From: Paenibacillus albiflavus
GTDB taxonomy: Bacteria > Bacillota > Bacilli > Paenibacillales > NBRC-103111
Direction: 5' to 3'
NCBI RefSeq assembly: GCF_004344915.1
Contig: NZ_SKFG01000008.1
Location: 124,001 to 188,000, forward strand
Length of the DNA stretch: 64,000 bases
The notes beneath the pieces are model-generated. The model saw only the letters and a program-made list of their open reading frames with translations, was not told the origin of the DNA and did no database searches. Below, in pieces: positions 16,997 through 25,748 of this stretch (position 1 is its first letter; every line of letters starts with the position of its first letter). The translations under genes and the position numbers were made by a program.

Positions 16997-17891
16997 CAGA
17001 ACCACCTACCTTCTTGATAAAAATTTCATTAAGTGTCGGCTCCATAATCTGGAATCTATTTACTTGGGTATCTGCCATTGCTTTCTCTAAAACTATTCTC
17101 GCTGCGCTTACATCCGTAATCATAATTTCATATCCCGCTGCATGCTCCTTAACGGAACGAACACCAGCAATCTCATTCAACCCATTTACAGGCGAAGCAG
17201 TTTCAAGAATAACGCGTTCTTTAGGGAAAGAAGCTTTGATTTCCTTCAGGTTGCCCTGCAATACTGTATTTGACTTATGTAGAATTGTTATATTTTGGCA
17301 AAGTTCTTCTACATGTTCCATGCGGTGACTGGAGAATAGAATCGTTTTACCTTCATCGCGTAATTCCTTAACGGTATCTTTGAGCAGCTCGACATTGACA
17401 GGATCAAGCCCGGAGAACGCTTCATCCAAGATCAGAATTTCAGGTTTATGAATGATCGATGCAATAAATTGGATCTTTTGCTGATTCCCCTTCGACAGCT
17501 CTTCAATTCGTTTATTATAATTCTCAGGCACACCAAACTTCTCCAACCAATCCTTTAAGGTCTTATCGGCTTGTTTCTTCGGCGTTCCTCTTAATTCAGC
17601 CAAATACAACAATTGATCACTGACTTTAACCTTAGGATACAGCCCGCGTTCTTCTGGCAAATAACCCATCAGGCTATACAACTCTTCGCGATAACCTTTT
17701 CCCTTCCAACTAATTCGCCCTTCATCTGGATAAATGAGCCCTAGCGCCATACGCATTGTCGTTGTTTTACCTGCGCCGTTCCCTCCTAGCAAACCATAAA
17801 TTTCACCAGACTTAACGGCAAGATTAATTCCATTTACCGCGGTTTTCTCGCCAAACTTCTTCGATACATGTTCAATTTGTAAGGTAAACAT
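16989..17891 (-). CDS. ABC transporter ATP-binding protein, NatA/YhaQ-like
   Basis: The 300-residue ATPase has Walker A GGNGAGKTT (about 36-44), the signature LSKGNQQKIQF, Walker B ILILDEAFSGLDP and the switch His in FSSHRMEHVEEL. A C-terminal extension of about 80 residues (DUF4162-like) is typical of NatA/YhaQ exporters. It precedes and overlaps its permease gene. The spacing to the upstream ATPase gene is 15 bases, so it is cotranscribed with the YtrB-like module. Confidence 0.87.
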   Translation of the reverse strand: MFTLQIEHVSKKFGEKTAVNGINLAVKSGEIYGLLGGNGAGKTTTMRMALGLIYPDEGRISWKGKGYREELYSLMGYLPEERGLYPKVKVSDQLLYLAELRGTPKKQADKTLKDWLEKFGVPENYNKRIEELSKGNQQKIQFIASIIHKPEILILDEAFSGLDPVNVELLKDTVKELRDEGKTILFSSHRMEHVEELCQNITILHKSNTVLQGNLKEIKASFPKERVILETASPVNGLNEIAGVRSVKEHAAGYEIMITDVSAARIVLEKAMADTQVNRFQIMEPTLNEIFIKKVGGSDE

Positions 17892-17906
17892 TCTTTAACC
17901 ACTCCT

Positions 17907-18797
17907 TTACTTAAACTTTTTTTCTACTAGATATATAAGAATTTCTTGTAGATCTAATGCCTGTAAATTTGTTGTCTTAACGCCAAGCTCTGCTAGCCTA
18001 TTTTCTGTCACTCTAGCATCTGAGGTAACTAATCTATTAAGTTTGGAACCTTGATGATCCATATCGACTACCTCTGGCCAATCCTTTGCTTCACTTGGAA
18101 TTTGATCTAGCCAGAATGCCTTCCAATCACCTAAGAGCACATCTTTCTCAAAAGTCCCCAGTATACGACCTTGATGGATAAAGACGATGTAGTCCGCTAG
18201 CTGTCTAATATCGTCAAGAATATGTGTGGCAAAAATGATTGTCTTCCCTTGTTGATCCATGAATTTTACGAGTTCATCATGAATAAGACGTGAAGTTCGA
18301 AAATCCAGTCCATTCGTTGCTTCATCCAGCAGCAAGAGATCTGGTTTAATCGCTAATGCGACTGCGATCGCAAGCCTCTGACGCATGCCTGTTGATAGCT
18401 TGCGGAGCTTTTGTCTTTTCTCAAGACCTAATTCACTTGCCAGCCCCCAGAATAACGAATCATCCCAATTCGCATACCACTTACTCGTGAATGCCACTAA
18501 TTCGTCAATTCGATTTAGATCGTAATCATCCCACAACTGCCGAACTGACGCAAAAGCTGTTCTTTGTCTGATCATCAGATTCGCTTCGGTATAGGGCTGC
18601 CCAAAGAGTTCAACCGTACCCGCATCAGGTTTATAACCATTCATCATTAAGCTGAATAATGTACTTTTGCCCGAGCCATTCTCGCCTACAACTGCATATA
18701 CCATCCCCTCTTCGAACTCTAGATCTATCGGACCTAGCTCAAAATCATCCAATCGTTTTTGTAAACCTGTTAGTTTCACTACATGATGATTATCCAT
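17907..18797 (-). CDS. ABC transporter ATP-binding protein, YtrB-like
   Basis: This 296-residue ATPase has Walker A GENGSGKST, signature LSTGMRQRLAI, Walker B LLLLDEATNGLDF and the switch FATHILDD. The C-terminal 80 residues contain an accessory domain. It lies 7 bases after the GntR gene and probably serves the two small duplicated membrane proteins at 19.2-20.7 kb. The arrangement resembles the Ytr or similar GntR-controlled ABC exporters that respond to cell-wall antibiotics in Bacillus; that link is by analogy. Confidence 0.85.
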   Translation of the reverse strand: MDNHHVVKLTGLQKRLDDFELGPIDLEFEEGMVYAVVGENGSGKSTLFSLMMNGYKPDAGTVELFGQPYTEANLMIRQRTAFASVRQLWDDYDLNRIDELVAFTSKWYANWDDSLFWGLASELGLEKRQKLRKLSTGMRQRLAIAVALAIKPDLLLLDEATNGLDFRTSRLIHDELVKFMDQQGKTIIFATHILDDIRQLADYIVFIHQGRILGTFEKDVLLGDWKAFWLDQIPSEAKDWPEVVDMDHQGSKLNRLVTSDARVTENRLAELGVKTTNLQALDLQEILIYLVEKKFK

Positions 18798-18804
18798 GTG
18801 TTCT

Positions 18805-19197
18805 TCAAGCCTCCCCGCTTACTTCTTTTAGCGCTTGTTCAAACAATCCTCTAAGCTCATCTTCCGTGCATTTCACTCTGAGCCCCGTTGCAACAGCTTC
18901 CTTCATTGCAGCAAGTACCGCGTCTGTTCGATAGGATTCCCTAACGCCTGCACCTACACTAGCTACGAAGGTACCCGTTCCTTGTTTTGTTCGAAGAATG
19001 CCTTCGTTCTCTAAATCTTGATAAACTCGCCTAATCGTAATCACAGAACATGCTACATCTTGAGCAAATTCTCGAATTGAAGGCAATAGTGTTCCCTCAG
19101 GTAATTGCCCACTTAGAATTAATGCCCTAAGCTGAACTTCGATCTGGTAATATAACGGTTCCGCACTATCTGTAGCAACGGTTATAGGAATCTTCAT
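18805..19197 (-). CDS. GntR family regulator, YtrA subfamily
   Basis: The 130-residue protein has a winged helix-turn-helix (about 12-78: EPLYYQIEVQLRALILSGQL, then LPSIREFAQDVACSVITIRR in sequence) and only a short helical tail, as in the YtrA subfamily. It is located inside the operon, between the membrane protein genes and the ATPase gene, rather than first as in B. subtilis ytr. It probably represses this operon. A candidate operator is at 20790-20813. Confidence 0.88.
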   Translation of the reverse strand: MKIPITVATDSAEPLYYQIEVQLRALILSGQLPEGTLLPSIREFAQDVACSVITIRRVYQDLENEGILRTKQGTGTFVASVGAGVRESYRTDAVLAAMKEAVATGLRVKCTEDELRGLFEQALKEVSGEA

Positions 19198-19232
19198 CTA
19201 TTCACCTTCTTTTCTACTCGCTCTGCATGCAT

Positions 19233-19976
19233 CTAAATATATAAATCTCGCGTTTGCATTCTTCTTGCCAGCAGCTTGATCATGAGCCAAGTAACGACAC
19301 CTGCTAACAATAGTGAAGCACATGTGACCAGATAGCCATACGATACGATCAAATCAATTGCAACCTGCCATACCGATACTTGTAGGAAGCCTAAGACGAT
19401 GCATCCAACGAGCATACTTATGGATACCACGATACTGATCGCATAATAAATCTTCCCGTGAAATCCAAGCTCCAAAAAGATATAAATACTGCCAAACAAA
19501 CTGGTATAGCCTACCCACATAAGCATAAACTCGATAAACTGAACTACGGTAAGAGTCCCTGGATGGATTAAGTTTCCCCAAATACCCGTTATACCGAAAA
19601 TGATCGCATACATCACAACAAGTGTTATCGTATGCTGTATATATCTAGCCAGAATCAATTGCTTAATCGAAATTGGCATAGTACTTAGGTAGGAATAGCG
19701 TCTCGTGAAAAAATCAGTTTGGTTATACTTCGTGAAATAATTACGATCATAGCCAAAGCCCAATGTTTGAAAAAGCAGCACAATGATTGTATTTTGAATA
19801 ATTGAAAACAAATTAATCACATGATCCTTTTCTAAAGATCGAACAATCAAATAATCAAGCGTAAATAAAATAATCACTCCACTAAACAAGATTCCCCACA
19901 AGAATACTGATTTATCCTTCACCAAATCTCGCTTAGCTAAGTACCAAGCACCATTCCATAATGACATTTTAACCAC
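19233..19976 (-). CDS. six-helix membrane protein, probable ABC exporter subunit (copy 2)
   Basis: The 247-residue protein has about six membrane helices and no recognised motif. It is a close paralogue of the product at 19990-20724: both begin with near-identical SLWNGAWYLAKRDL and end with VTWLxIKxLARRMQTRDLYI. They are only 13 bases apart, the mark of a tandem duplication. They probably form a heterodimeric membrane part for the YtrB-like ATPase. It starts behind a GAGGTGG-like site. Confidence 0.75.
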   Translation of the reverse strand: MVKMSLWNGAWYLAKRDLVKDKSVFLWGILFSGVIILFTLDYLIVRSLEKDHVINLFSIIQNTIIVLLFQTLGFGYDRNYFTKYNQTDFFTRRYSYLSTMPISIKQLILARYIQHTITLVVMYAIIFGITGIWGNLIHPGTLTVVQFIEFMLMWVGYTSLFGSIYIFLELGFHGKIYYAISIVVSISMLVGCIVLGFLQVSVWQVAIDLIVSYGYLVTCASLLLAGVVTWLMIKLLARRMQTRDLYI

Positions 19977-19989
19977 CTCATTTATTCAT

Positions 19990-20724
19990 CTAGATATATA
20001 AATCTCTCGTTTGCATTCTTCGGGCCAATTGCTTGATCACGAGCCAAGTTACGAGACCTGCCAGCAATAGCGAAGCACATGGGATCAGATAGCCATACGA
20101 TACGATCAAATCAATTGCAACCTGCCATACCGATATAAAGCTTAAACAGAAACAGCCAGCCACAAAAATAAAGTATACCGCGATATTGAACCAATAATGG
20201 ATCTTTCCATGAAATCCAAGCTCCAATAAGATATTAATACTGCCAAACAAAATGGTATAGCCTACCCACATAAGCATAAACTCGATAAACTGAACTGCGG
20301 TAAGATTCCCCGAATGGATTATATTACCCCAGATACCCGTTATACCGAAAATGACCGCATACATGACAGCAAGTGTTATTGTGTACTGCATATATCTAGC
20401 CAAAATCATTTGTTTAATCGTAATTGGCAAGGTACTGAGGAAGGAATATCGTTTCGTGAAAACATCAGTTTTGTAATACTTGGTGAAATATTTATGATCT
20501 AAGCGATATCCTAAATTTTGAAACAACAGTACAACGACCATATTTTGGAAAATTGTAATCGAGTGATTCTTTTGTTCCACTGCGAACAAATTCATACTTA
20601 CATAATCAAACGTAAATAGAATAATTAATCCACAATAGAATATTCCACACAGGAATACCGATTTATCTAATAAATCTCGCTTAGCTAAGTACCAAGCACC
20701 ATTCCATAATGACATCCTTGCCAC
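19990..20724 (-). CDS. six-helix membrane protein, probable ABC exporter subunit (copy 1)
   Basis: The 244-residue product is the first gene of the six-gene operon and the partner of the next gene. The two copies share long identical stretches in the helix around TGIWGNxIHxGxLTxVQFIEF and in the C-terminal third, but differ in the N-terminal loop (about 35-65). That suggests duplication followed by divergence. Its start follows GGGGTGG. The function as an exporter subunit is inferred from the linked ATPase and GntR genes. Confidence 0.75.
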   Translation of the reverse strand: MARMSLWNGAWYLAKRDLLDKSVFLCGIFYCGLIILFTFDYVSMNLFAVEQKNHSITIFQNMVVVLLFQNLGYRLDHKYFTKYYKTDVFTKRYSFLSTLPITIKQMILARYMQYTITLAVMYAVIFGITGIWGNIIHSGNLTAVQFIEFMLMWVGYTILFGSINILLELGFHGKIHYWFNIAVYFIFVAGCFCLSFISVWQVAIDLIVSYGYLIPCASLLLAGLVTWLVIKQLARRMQTRDLYI

Positions 20725-20738
20725 CCCATTTAATTATT

Positions 20739-20813
20739 GACTGTTCAGTCCTATAGCTAACTGTGCTTAACCACAACTCAACTGTGCCTACTGTGTATAT
20801 CTATATGTACAGT
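20739..20813 (-). promoter_or_regulatory. control region of the GntR/ABC operon with candidate operators
   Basis: ACTGT (20790-20794) and ACAGT (20809-20813) flank a 24-base imperfect dyad with an inner ATAT/ATAT match, and GACTGTTCAGTC (20739-20750) is a second dyad close to the first start codon. AACTGTGC is repeated directly at about 20758 and 20780. A GntR operator would be expected here, but no known site was matched. Confidence 0.35.
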
Positions 20814-20916
20814 ATACTCGGTAAAATTATTATTGCAATAGTTATTTTTGCTCAACACTAAAATAAGTGTTTAACACCTACGTAGTGCTGCTGCGTGGAC
20901 GTAGTCAAAGAAAAGA

Positions 20917-21281
20917 ACCCAATATTGCCACATCCCGCTCGGTAGCACAGTAGGACGATGCTGGCAGAGTGCATAAGGAAACAAATTACCGAAAGAGCGA
21001 AAAGAATTTCCGAAATAGCACCCAAAGTTGCCGCATCCCGCTCGGGAGCACAGTTGGACGATACTGACAGAGTGCATAAAGAAAAAAATTACCGAAAGAG
21101 CGAAAAGAATTTCCGAAAGAGTACCCAAAGTTGCCGCATCTCGCTTGGTAGTACAGCGGGAGGACACTGGCAGAGTGCGATAGGCAAAGAATTACCGAAA
21201 GAGGGAAAATAATTACCGAAGAAGTACCCAAAATTGCCGCATCCCGTTCAGGAGCACAGTTGGAGGACGCTGGCAGAGTTG
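20917..21281. repeat. 103-bp tandem repeat array, 3.5 units
   Basis: Units begin with ACCCAA at 20917, 21020, 21123 and 21226, exactly 103 bases apart. Each holds TTGCCGCATCCCGCTCGG-like sequence, GACGCTGGCAGAGTG-like sequence and AATTACCGAAAGAGCGAAAA-like sequence. The units differ at scattered positions. The last is cut short after GGCAGAGTT. The period of 103 rules out a repeated peptide. Confidence 0.9.
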
Positions 21282-21352
21282 TTTAAGCCGTCATTTATGC
21301 AAAAAAAATACAGCGACTGCATGGGCTGCAGTAGCTGCATTAATTTGTGATA

Positions 21353-21808
21353 TTACCATCCGAAGATGACATCCAGCATCGGTTTACTCATTCCACCTGG
21401 GTATAGAATATAAAGCAACACATATACGAGTACGCCTGTTGGCGCTGTAAACATCCATAGTGTCGCTGTAATTCTGCCTATCTTCCTATGCTTGGCAAAC
21501 TTCTCCTTGAAAGCAAGCACAAGTGTGGTGATCCCGAACACGGCACTCACGGTAGCCAGAATAATGTGAAAGGTCAGGAATATTTGATAAAACAGCTTCA
21601 TACCTTCAGGACCATTAAATTCCGTATTCCCCTCAAAGATTGTCCGCGACATATACACAATGAAAAATAGCAATGCAAATACAGCACCTGTAATCATCAA
21701 TTTCTTATGAAGTGCTTCATTGCCTTTGACAATATGATACCACCCGAATGCGACAAATATAGCGCTAATCACAATAAATGTAGTTGAAATGGTAGGAAAA
21801 ATGTGCAT
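21353..21808 (-). CDS. DUF420 family protein (CtaM/YozB-like)
   Basis: The 151-residue protein has four hydrophobic helices and the DUF420 pattern, with His in TIFLTFHIILA and near KKLMI and a KHRKIGRIT loop. Family members such as S. aureus CtaM and B. subtilis YozB are needed for haem-copper oxidase maturation. Its place right after ctaG at the end of the oxidase operon supports that role. The start codon is 24 bases from the ctaG stop. Confidence 0.82.
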   Translation of the reverse strand: MHIFPTISTTFIVISAIFVAFGWYHIVKGNEALHKKLMITGAVFALLFFIVYMSRTIFEGNTEFNGPEGMKLFYQIFLTFHIILATVSAVFGITTLVLAFKEKFAKHRKIGRITATLWMFTAPTGVLVYVLLYILYPGGMSKPMLDVIFGW

Positions 21809-21832
21809 GAATACTCCCCTATCTTCATATTT

Positions 21833-22690
21833 TTACGCGTGGTTGTACACCATTCCTTCTTGTGGTTCATCAGATAGCTCATCAGGATGTTGCTTGCGTT
21901 CCGTTCTATACCATTTGCGGAAAATCGAATACAACACAATTCCATATACGATTTCCTGCACAATTTTCATAATAACGCCGCCTAGCTGCTGATCGTCTAA
22001 TACAGAATAGACAGTTGTTGTAAAGCTAACATCACGGTACATGGCATACAGCAGATCTCCAGCAAAAATGATAAGCGCACAAGCTGGTGTTAATAGTATA
22101 CCATTGGCAAAAATATAAAGCATTTTTTGCATGCTAGGCATTTTATTAAAGTCTGGATGAGCTACAAAGATCGGGAACCACATCATAAACGCTGCAAACA
22201 GTAGCATAGCATGATATCCGAATAATGCAAGCTCATTCTCCATTAAATAGTCCATAACAAGCGGCAAATGATAGATCGAGAAAGTAACATTAAAGAACAA
22301 GAGCGAAACTAACGGGAATGTGAAAAACCGAACAATCTTGTATAGCCATTTAATTTGAAACACAGGTTTCAAGAACCACTCAGGTAATCCAAGAATAATT
22401 AGGATCGGTACGATCAAATAAAGAATGGACTGCTGCAGCATGTGCAAACTGAACAAATAATGATGGCCGTAATAGTTAATCGGACTGCCTTGCGTTAAAT
22501 AAAACAGCACTAACCCTACTGTAAACATCACCTTCCGCCATGTCTCAACGGGTTCAGAATGCTTAAAGCCCTCTCTCCAAGGACCAACCATACGGAAATA
22601 CAAGATGCCAACTACAATAACAAACAAGATAAGCACAGGACTCCACATGGTATAAAAACTATTCGATATTTCAAGATGGTTATGATTCAT
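21833..22690 (-). CDS. ctaG: cytochrome c oxidase assembly factor CtaG
   Basis: The 285-residue membrane protein has seven or more helices with the CtaG features: YLTQGSPINYYGHHYLFSLHMLQQ near residue 70-95 (read in parts) and FGYHAMLLFAAFMMWFPI. In Bacillus it is required for caa3 oxidase formation, probably copper delivery. AAGGGG lies 9 bases before the ATG at 22690; ATGs at 22696 and 22714 are in frame. It follows ctaF with a 220-base interval containing a large inverted repeat. Confidence 0.88.
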   Translation of the reverse strand: MNHNHLEISNSFYTMWSPVLILFVIVVGILYFRMVGPWREGFKHSEPVETWRKVMFTVGLVLFYLTQGSPINYYGHHYLFSLHMLQQSILYLIVPILIILGLPEWFLKPVFQIKWLYKIVRFFTFPLVSLLFFNVTFSIYHLPLVMDYLMENELALFGYHAMLLFAAFMMWFPIFVAHPDFNKMPSMQKMLYIFANGILLTPACALIIFAGDLLYAMYRDVSFTTTVYSVLDDQQLGGVIMKIVQEIVYGIVLYSIFRKWYRTERKQHPDELSDEPQEGMVYNHA

Positions 22691-22913
22691 CTTCATAATC
22701 CCCTTCCTGCTCATACTCTAGCTGTTCGTCTTGATGTGCTGAAAGATAAATATGCATTTCTACTTTATCAAGAAAAGGCAGCTTCTCATAAGGAACCATG
22801 AATCAGATCATAACAGGTGCTGACTTGCTTAGCTTTAGCACATCTGTTCCTAATGGTTCTGATACACGCACATAAAAGAAGCTGCCTCTTGAATCATGTC
22901 CTAACTGTGATGC
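22680..22913 (-). pseudogene. broken 78-codon reading frame between ctaF and ctaG
   Basis: Reading on from the ctaF stop, one frame stays open for 78 codons except for a single TGA at 22803-22805, and ends in TAA at 22680. Before the TGA it reads GSFFYVRVSEPLGTDVLKLS and so on; after it MVPYEKLPFLDKVEMHIYLS and an acidic tail. The part after the TGA could be a 39-residue ORF (22799 to 22680), but it has no ribosome site and overlaps the ctaG start. It may be a decayed gene. Most of it coincides with an inverted repeat, which gives an alternative, noncoding reading. Confidence 0.3.
22777..22886. repeat. 110-bp nested inverted repeat
   Basis: GGCAGCTTCT (22777-22786) matches AGAAGCTGCC (22877-22886); inside it GAACCAT matches ATGGTTC, AACAG matches CTGTT and GTGCT matches AGCAC, in nested order. 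The transcript could fold into one long imperfect stem. No T-run follows, so it is not a standard terminator. Such structures often set relative expression within operons. Confidence 0.7.
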
Positions 22914-23228
22914 TTACCACCACATCCAGAAGAGTGCAGTGATGATAACTGGAATAATAACGACAACGCCGCCTGCAATAAAGATGATCGGCATTGTATG
23001 TCCTCTATCCTTCATATGCATCCAATAGAAAAGTTGGAAAATAACTTGAACAATGGCTAGACATACAATAAGAATGAGAACAAATCCTACATCAAGACCG
23101 CCGTATAAGACAGCTGCAAATGCAATCATAGTTAAGATAATGGAAACAATGTAAGATAAAATATGTGGTGATAGGCCGTCATGTTTGTGACTTGTCGCTA
23201 CTTTATTCGTATTCTGTGCTCCTGTCAT
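22914..23228 (-). CDS. ctaF: cytochrome c oxidase subunit IV
   Basis: This 104-residue protein has three hydrophobic helices and the features of the CtaF/prokaryotic subunit IV family, with VIFQLFYWMHMKDRGH near the middle. It supports assembly of the membrane-bound caa3 oxidase. It begins behind AGGTAGG, 4 bases downstream of the ctaE stop. Confidence 0.85.
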   Translation of the reverse strand: MTGAQNTNKVATSHKHDGLSPHILSYIVSIILTMIAFAAVLYGGLDVGFVLILIVCLAIVQVIFQLFYWMHMKDRGHTMPIIFIAGGVVVIIPVIITALFWMWW

Positions 23229-23232
23229 CTCA

Positions 23233-23847
23233 TTAACCTACCTTTCCCATTAAATAAACTACTGTGAAAATGAACACCCATACAACGTCGATAAAGTGCC
23301 AATATAGCGCTGCTACATAGAACTTAGGTGCTGTAACGGTAGTAAGACCTTTCTTTAAACCTTGAAGAATCAAGACTGTAATCCAGATAACCCCGAAGGC
23401 TACGTGACCTCCGTGAAAGCCAACGAGCGTATAGAAAGACGTACCAAATGCATTAGCCATAAAGGTATGACCTTCATGAACGTACTCAACAAACTCATAG
23501 ATTTCAAGACCAAGGAAGCTTAAACCGAATGCAACAGTAACGGCTAACCAGCCAAGTAAACCTTTAAGATTTCTTTTATGAAGTGCCATAACTGCGAACA
23601 CGCTTGTCAAAGATGATGTCAACAAGATGAACGTAGTTAAACCAACCATCGGTAAGTTAAACAATTCGAATGGCGTCTTACCATCTAGTGTTTGTCCACG
23701 AAGCGTTAAATATGTAGCGAACAAACATCCGAAGAGAACCGTCTCACCGCCAAGGAATAGCCAAAAGCCGGTTACTTTATTCCTACCTTCAAGCGTAGCT
23801 GTCTCCAGATTGCCTGTTATTGCTTCATCATGAGTAGTAGCAGACAT
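23233..23847 (-). CDS. ctaE: cytochrome c oxidase subunit III
   Basis: The 204-residue product has five membrane helices and subunit III motifs: GFWLFLGGETVLFGCLFATY near the N terminus and GFHGGHVAFGVIW and ALYWHFIDVVWVFIF near the C terminus. It belongs to the non-catalytic core of the caa3 oxidase. It overlaps the ctaD stop codon by one base (TAATG), so translation is coupled. Confidence 0.92.
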   Translation of the reverse strand: MSATTHDEAITGNLETATLEGRNKVTGFWLFLGGETVLFGCLFATYLTLRGQTLDGKTPFELFNLPMVGLTTFILLTSSLTSVFAVMALHKRNLKGLLGWLAVTVAFGLSFLGLEIYEFVEYVHEGHTFMANAFGTSFYTLVGFHGGHVAFGVIWITVLILQGLKKGLTTVTAPKFYVAALYWHFIDVVWVFIFTVVYLMGKVG

Positions 23848-25682
23848 TATGCTTTAGCCTCCTTTTCCAACTCTTCCTTCTCAATATGCCAACCATGATC
23901 GTCAAATAGAGAGCGAAGAAGCATGCAGATCAACATAATTGCCAGACCACCAATACCAACCCAAATATGCGTATACATAAATCCGATTGCCGCAATAAAT
24001 AATCCAACTGACATTATAAGTGGCAAAATAGATCCTGAAGGCATATGGATTGAACCAACTGGTTCTGTATATGTCATTTCTTTATTACCAGCCATTTTCT
24101 CTTTCCAGAATGCATCTAAACCACGCACAAGCGGAGTTTGTTTGAAGTTGTACTCTGGCGCTGGTGAAGGAATAGTCCACTCAAGCGTACGTCCATCCCA
24201 AGGGTCGTTGCCAACCGGTTTCTTCGAAGCTGAGGACACAATCATGTTAATAATAAATACGATAACACCGACACCCATCAAGAATGCGCCGATAGAAGAG
24301 ATCAAGTTACCCATATCAAGTCCAGCGTTCTCCTGGAATGTGAATACACGACGAGGCATACCCATTAGACCTAGGAAGTGCTGCGGGAAGAATGTCATAT
24401 GGAAGCCGATAAAGAACGTCCAGAAATGAATTTTACCCATTGTTTCGTTAAGCATTTTACCAAACATCTTAGGCCACCAGTAGTAAGCACCAGCGAAAAT
24501 GGCCAAGATCAATCCACCTACTAGCACGTAGTGGAAGTGAGCAATAACGAAGTAAGAATCATGATATTGGAAGTTAGCTGCCGGAACAGATAGCATAACC
24601 CCTGTAGTACCCCCCATTACGAATGTCGGAATGAAGGATGAAGCAAACAAGTTAGCTACATTGAAACGGATATGTCCGCCCCATAGCGTAAGAAGCCAGT
24701 TAAAGATTTTGACCCCTGTCGGTACTGCAATCGCCATTGTTGCAATCGAGAAGATCGAGTTGGCAACTGGACCAAGACCTGCGGTAAACATGTGGTGAAC
24801 CCACACCATGAAGCCTAAGAATGCGATCAAGATCGTTGCGAATACCATGGAGCTGTATCCGAACAAACGCTTGCTAGAGAATGTACTCACGATCTCGGAA
24901 ATAATACCAAAAGCAGGAAGAATTAGAATATAAACTTCTGGGTGACCGAAAATCCAGAATAGATGCTCCCATAGCATATTGTTACCGCCACGCGTGACAT
25001 CGAAGAAAGCGCCTCCGAACATACGGTCAAACATCAATTCAACTAAACCAACTGTAATCGCAGGGAATGCGAATAAGATCAATGCAGATGTAACGAATGC
25101 TGTCCAAGTGAAAAGTGGCATGCGCATGAACGTCATTCCAGGTGCGCGCATGTTAATAATCGTTACGAGGAAGTTAATCCCCCCGATTAACGTACCAAGA
25201 CCTGCTATCTGCAAACTCATGACATAGAAGTTAACGCCGAACTTCTCAGGTAAGGTTGATAATGGCGTATAAGCCGTCCAGCCTGCATCAGGAATATGAC
25301 CAACGAACCATGATACGTTAAGCAGGATGCCTCCTAAGAAGAAAAGCCAGAATCCAAGCGCATTCACGAATGGATAGGCAACGTCTCTCGCACCAATCTG
25401 GAGCGGAACGACTACGTTCATAAAACCGAAAACCATAGGCATTGCAGCGAAGAAGATCATCGTCGTACCATGCATAGTTGTTAAAGCGTTAAATGTATCT
25501 CCGATAAACCATTGAGAATCAGGAGCCATTAGCTGTAATCGAATTAATAATGCTTCTAAACCACCGATGAGAAAGAAGAATCCGCCAGCAAAAAAGTACA
25601 TAATACCGATTTTTTTGTGATCGACTGTTGTTAGCCAATCCATCAAGCCAGTGTGGCGTTTTACTGCATGAGCATGTGACAA
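23847..25682 (-). CDS. ctaD: cytochrome c oxidase subunit I
   Basis: The 611-residue protein is the catalytic subunit of a haem-copper oxidase, which reduces oxygen and pumps protons. Visible motifs include the low-spin haem His in TTMHGTTMIFF, HPEVYILILP (Cu-B His with the cross-linked Tyr), WVHHMFTAG (Cu-B His pair) and HFHYVLVGG (haem ligands). About 12 to 14 helices are present, the longer form seen in A-type oxidases. It lies between ctaC and ctaE. Confidence 0.95.
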   Translation of the reverse strand: MSHAHAVKRHTGLMDWLTTVDHKKIGIMYFFAGGFFFLIGGLEALLIRLQLMAPDSQWFIGDTFNALTTMHGTTMIFFAAMPMVFGFMNVVVPLQIGARDVAYPFVNALGFWLFFLGGILLNVSWFVGHIPDAGWTAYTPLSTLPEKFGVNFYVMSLQIAGLGTLIGGINFLVTIINMRAPGMTFMRMPLFTWTAFVTSALILFAFPAITVGLVELMFDRMFGGAFFDVTRGGNNMLWEHLFWIFGHPEVYILILPAFGIISEIVSTFSSKRLFGYSSMVFATILIAFLGFMVWVHHMFTAGLGPVANSIFSIATMAIAVPTGVKIFNWLLTLWGGHIRFNVANLFASSFIPTFVMGGTTGVMLSVPAANFQYHDSYFVIAHFHYVLVGGLILAIFAGAYYWWPKMFGKMLNETMGKIHFWTFFIGFHMTFFPQHFLGLMGMPRRVFTFQENAGLDMGNLISSIGAFLMGVGVIVFIINMIVSSASKKPVGNDPWDGRTLEWTIPSPAPEYNFKQTPLVRGLDAFWKEKMAGNKEMTYTEPVGSIHMPSGSILPLIMSVGLFIAAIGFMYTHIWVGIGGLAIMLICMLLRSLFDDHGWHIEKEELEKEAKA

Positions 25683-25748
25683 CGTGGTTACCCTCCTTAA
25701 GAAGAAATCATTTCACCGTTGCATTAACGGTAACTTTTCCCGTACAAC

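Larger units (their letters stand above)
20725..21352. other. intergenic region without a gene
   Basis: These 628 bases hold the candidate control region of the ABC operon, an AT-rich stretch and a 103-bp tandem repeat array. Three open frames cross the repeats, but the period is not a multiple of three and they have no ribosome sites, so they are not genes. Confidence 0.7.

Noticed and set aside
20871-21231. Three overlapping frames of 81 to 98 codons across the 103-bp repeats
   Set aside because: The repeat period is not a multiple of three, so the frames arise from the repeats; none has a ribosome site.
23923-24429. 168-codon plus-strand frame inside ctaD
   Set aside because: Antisense shadow of a conserved oxidase subunit.
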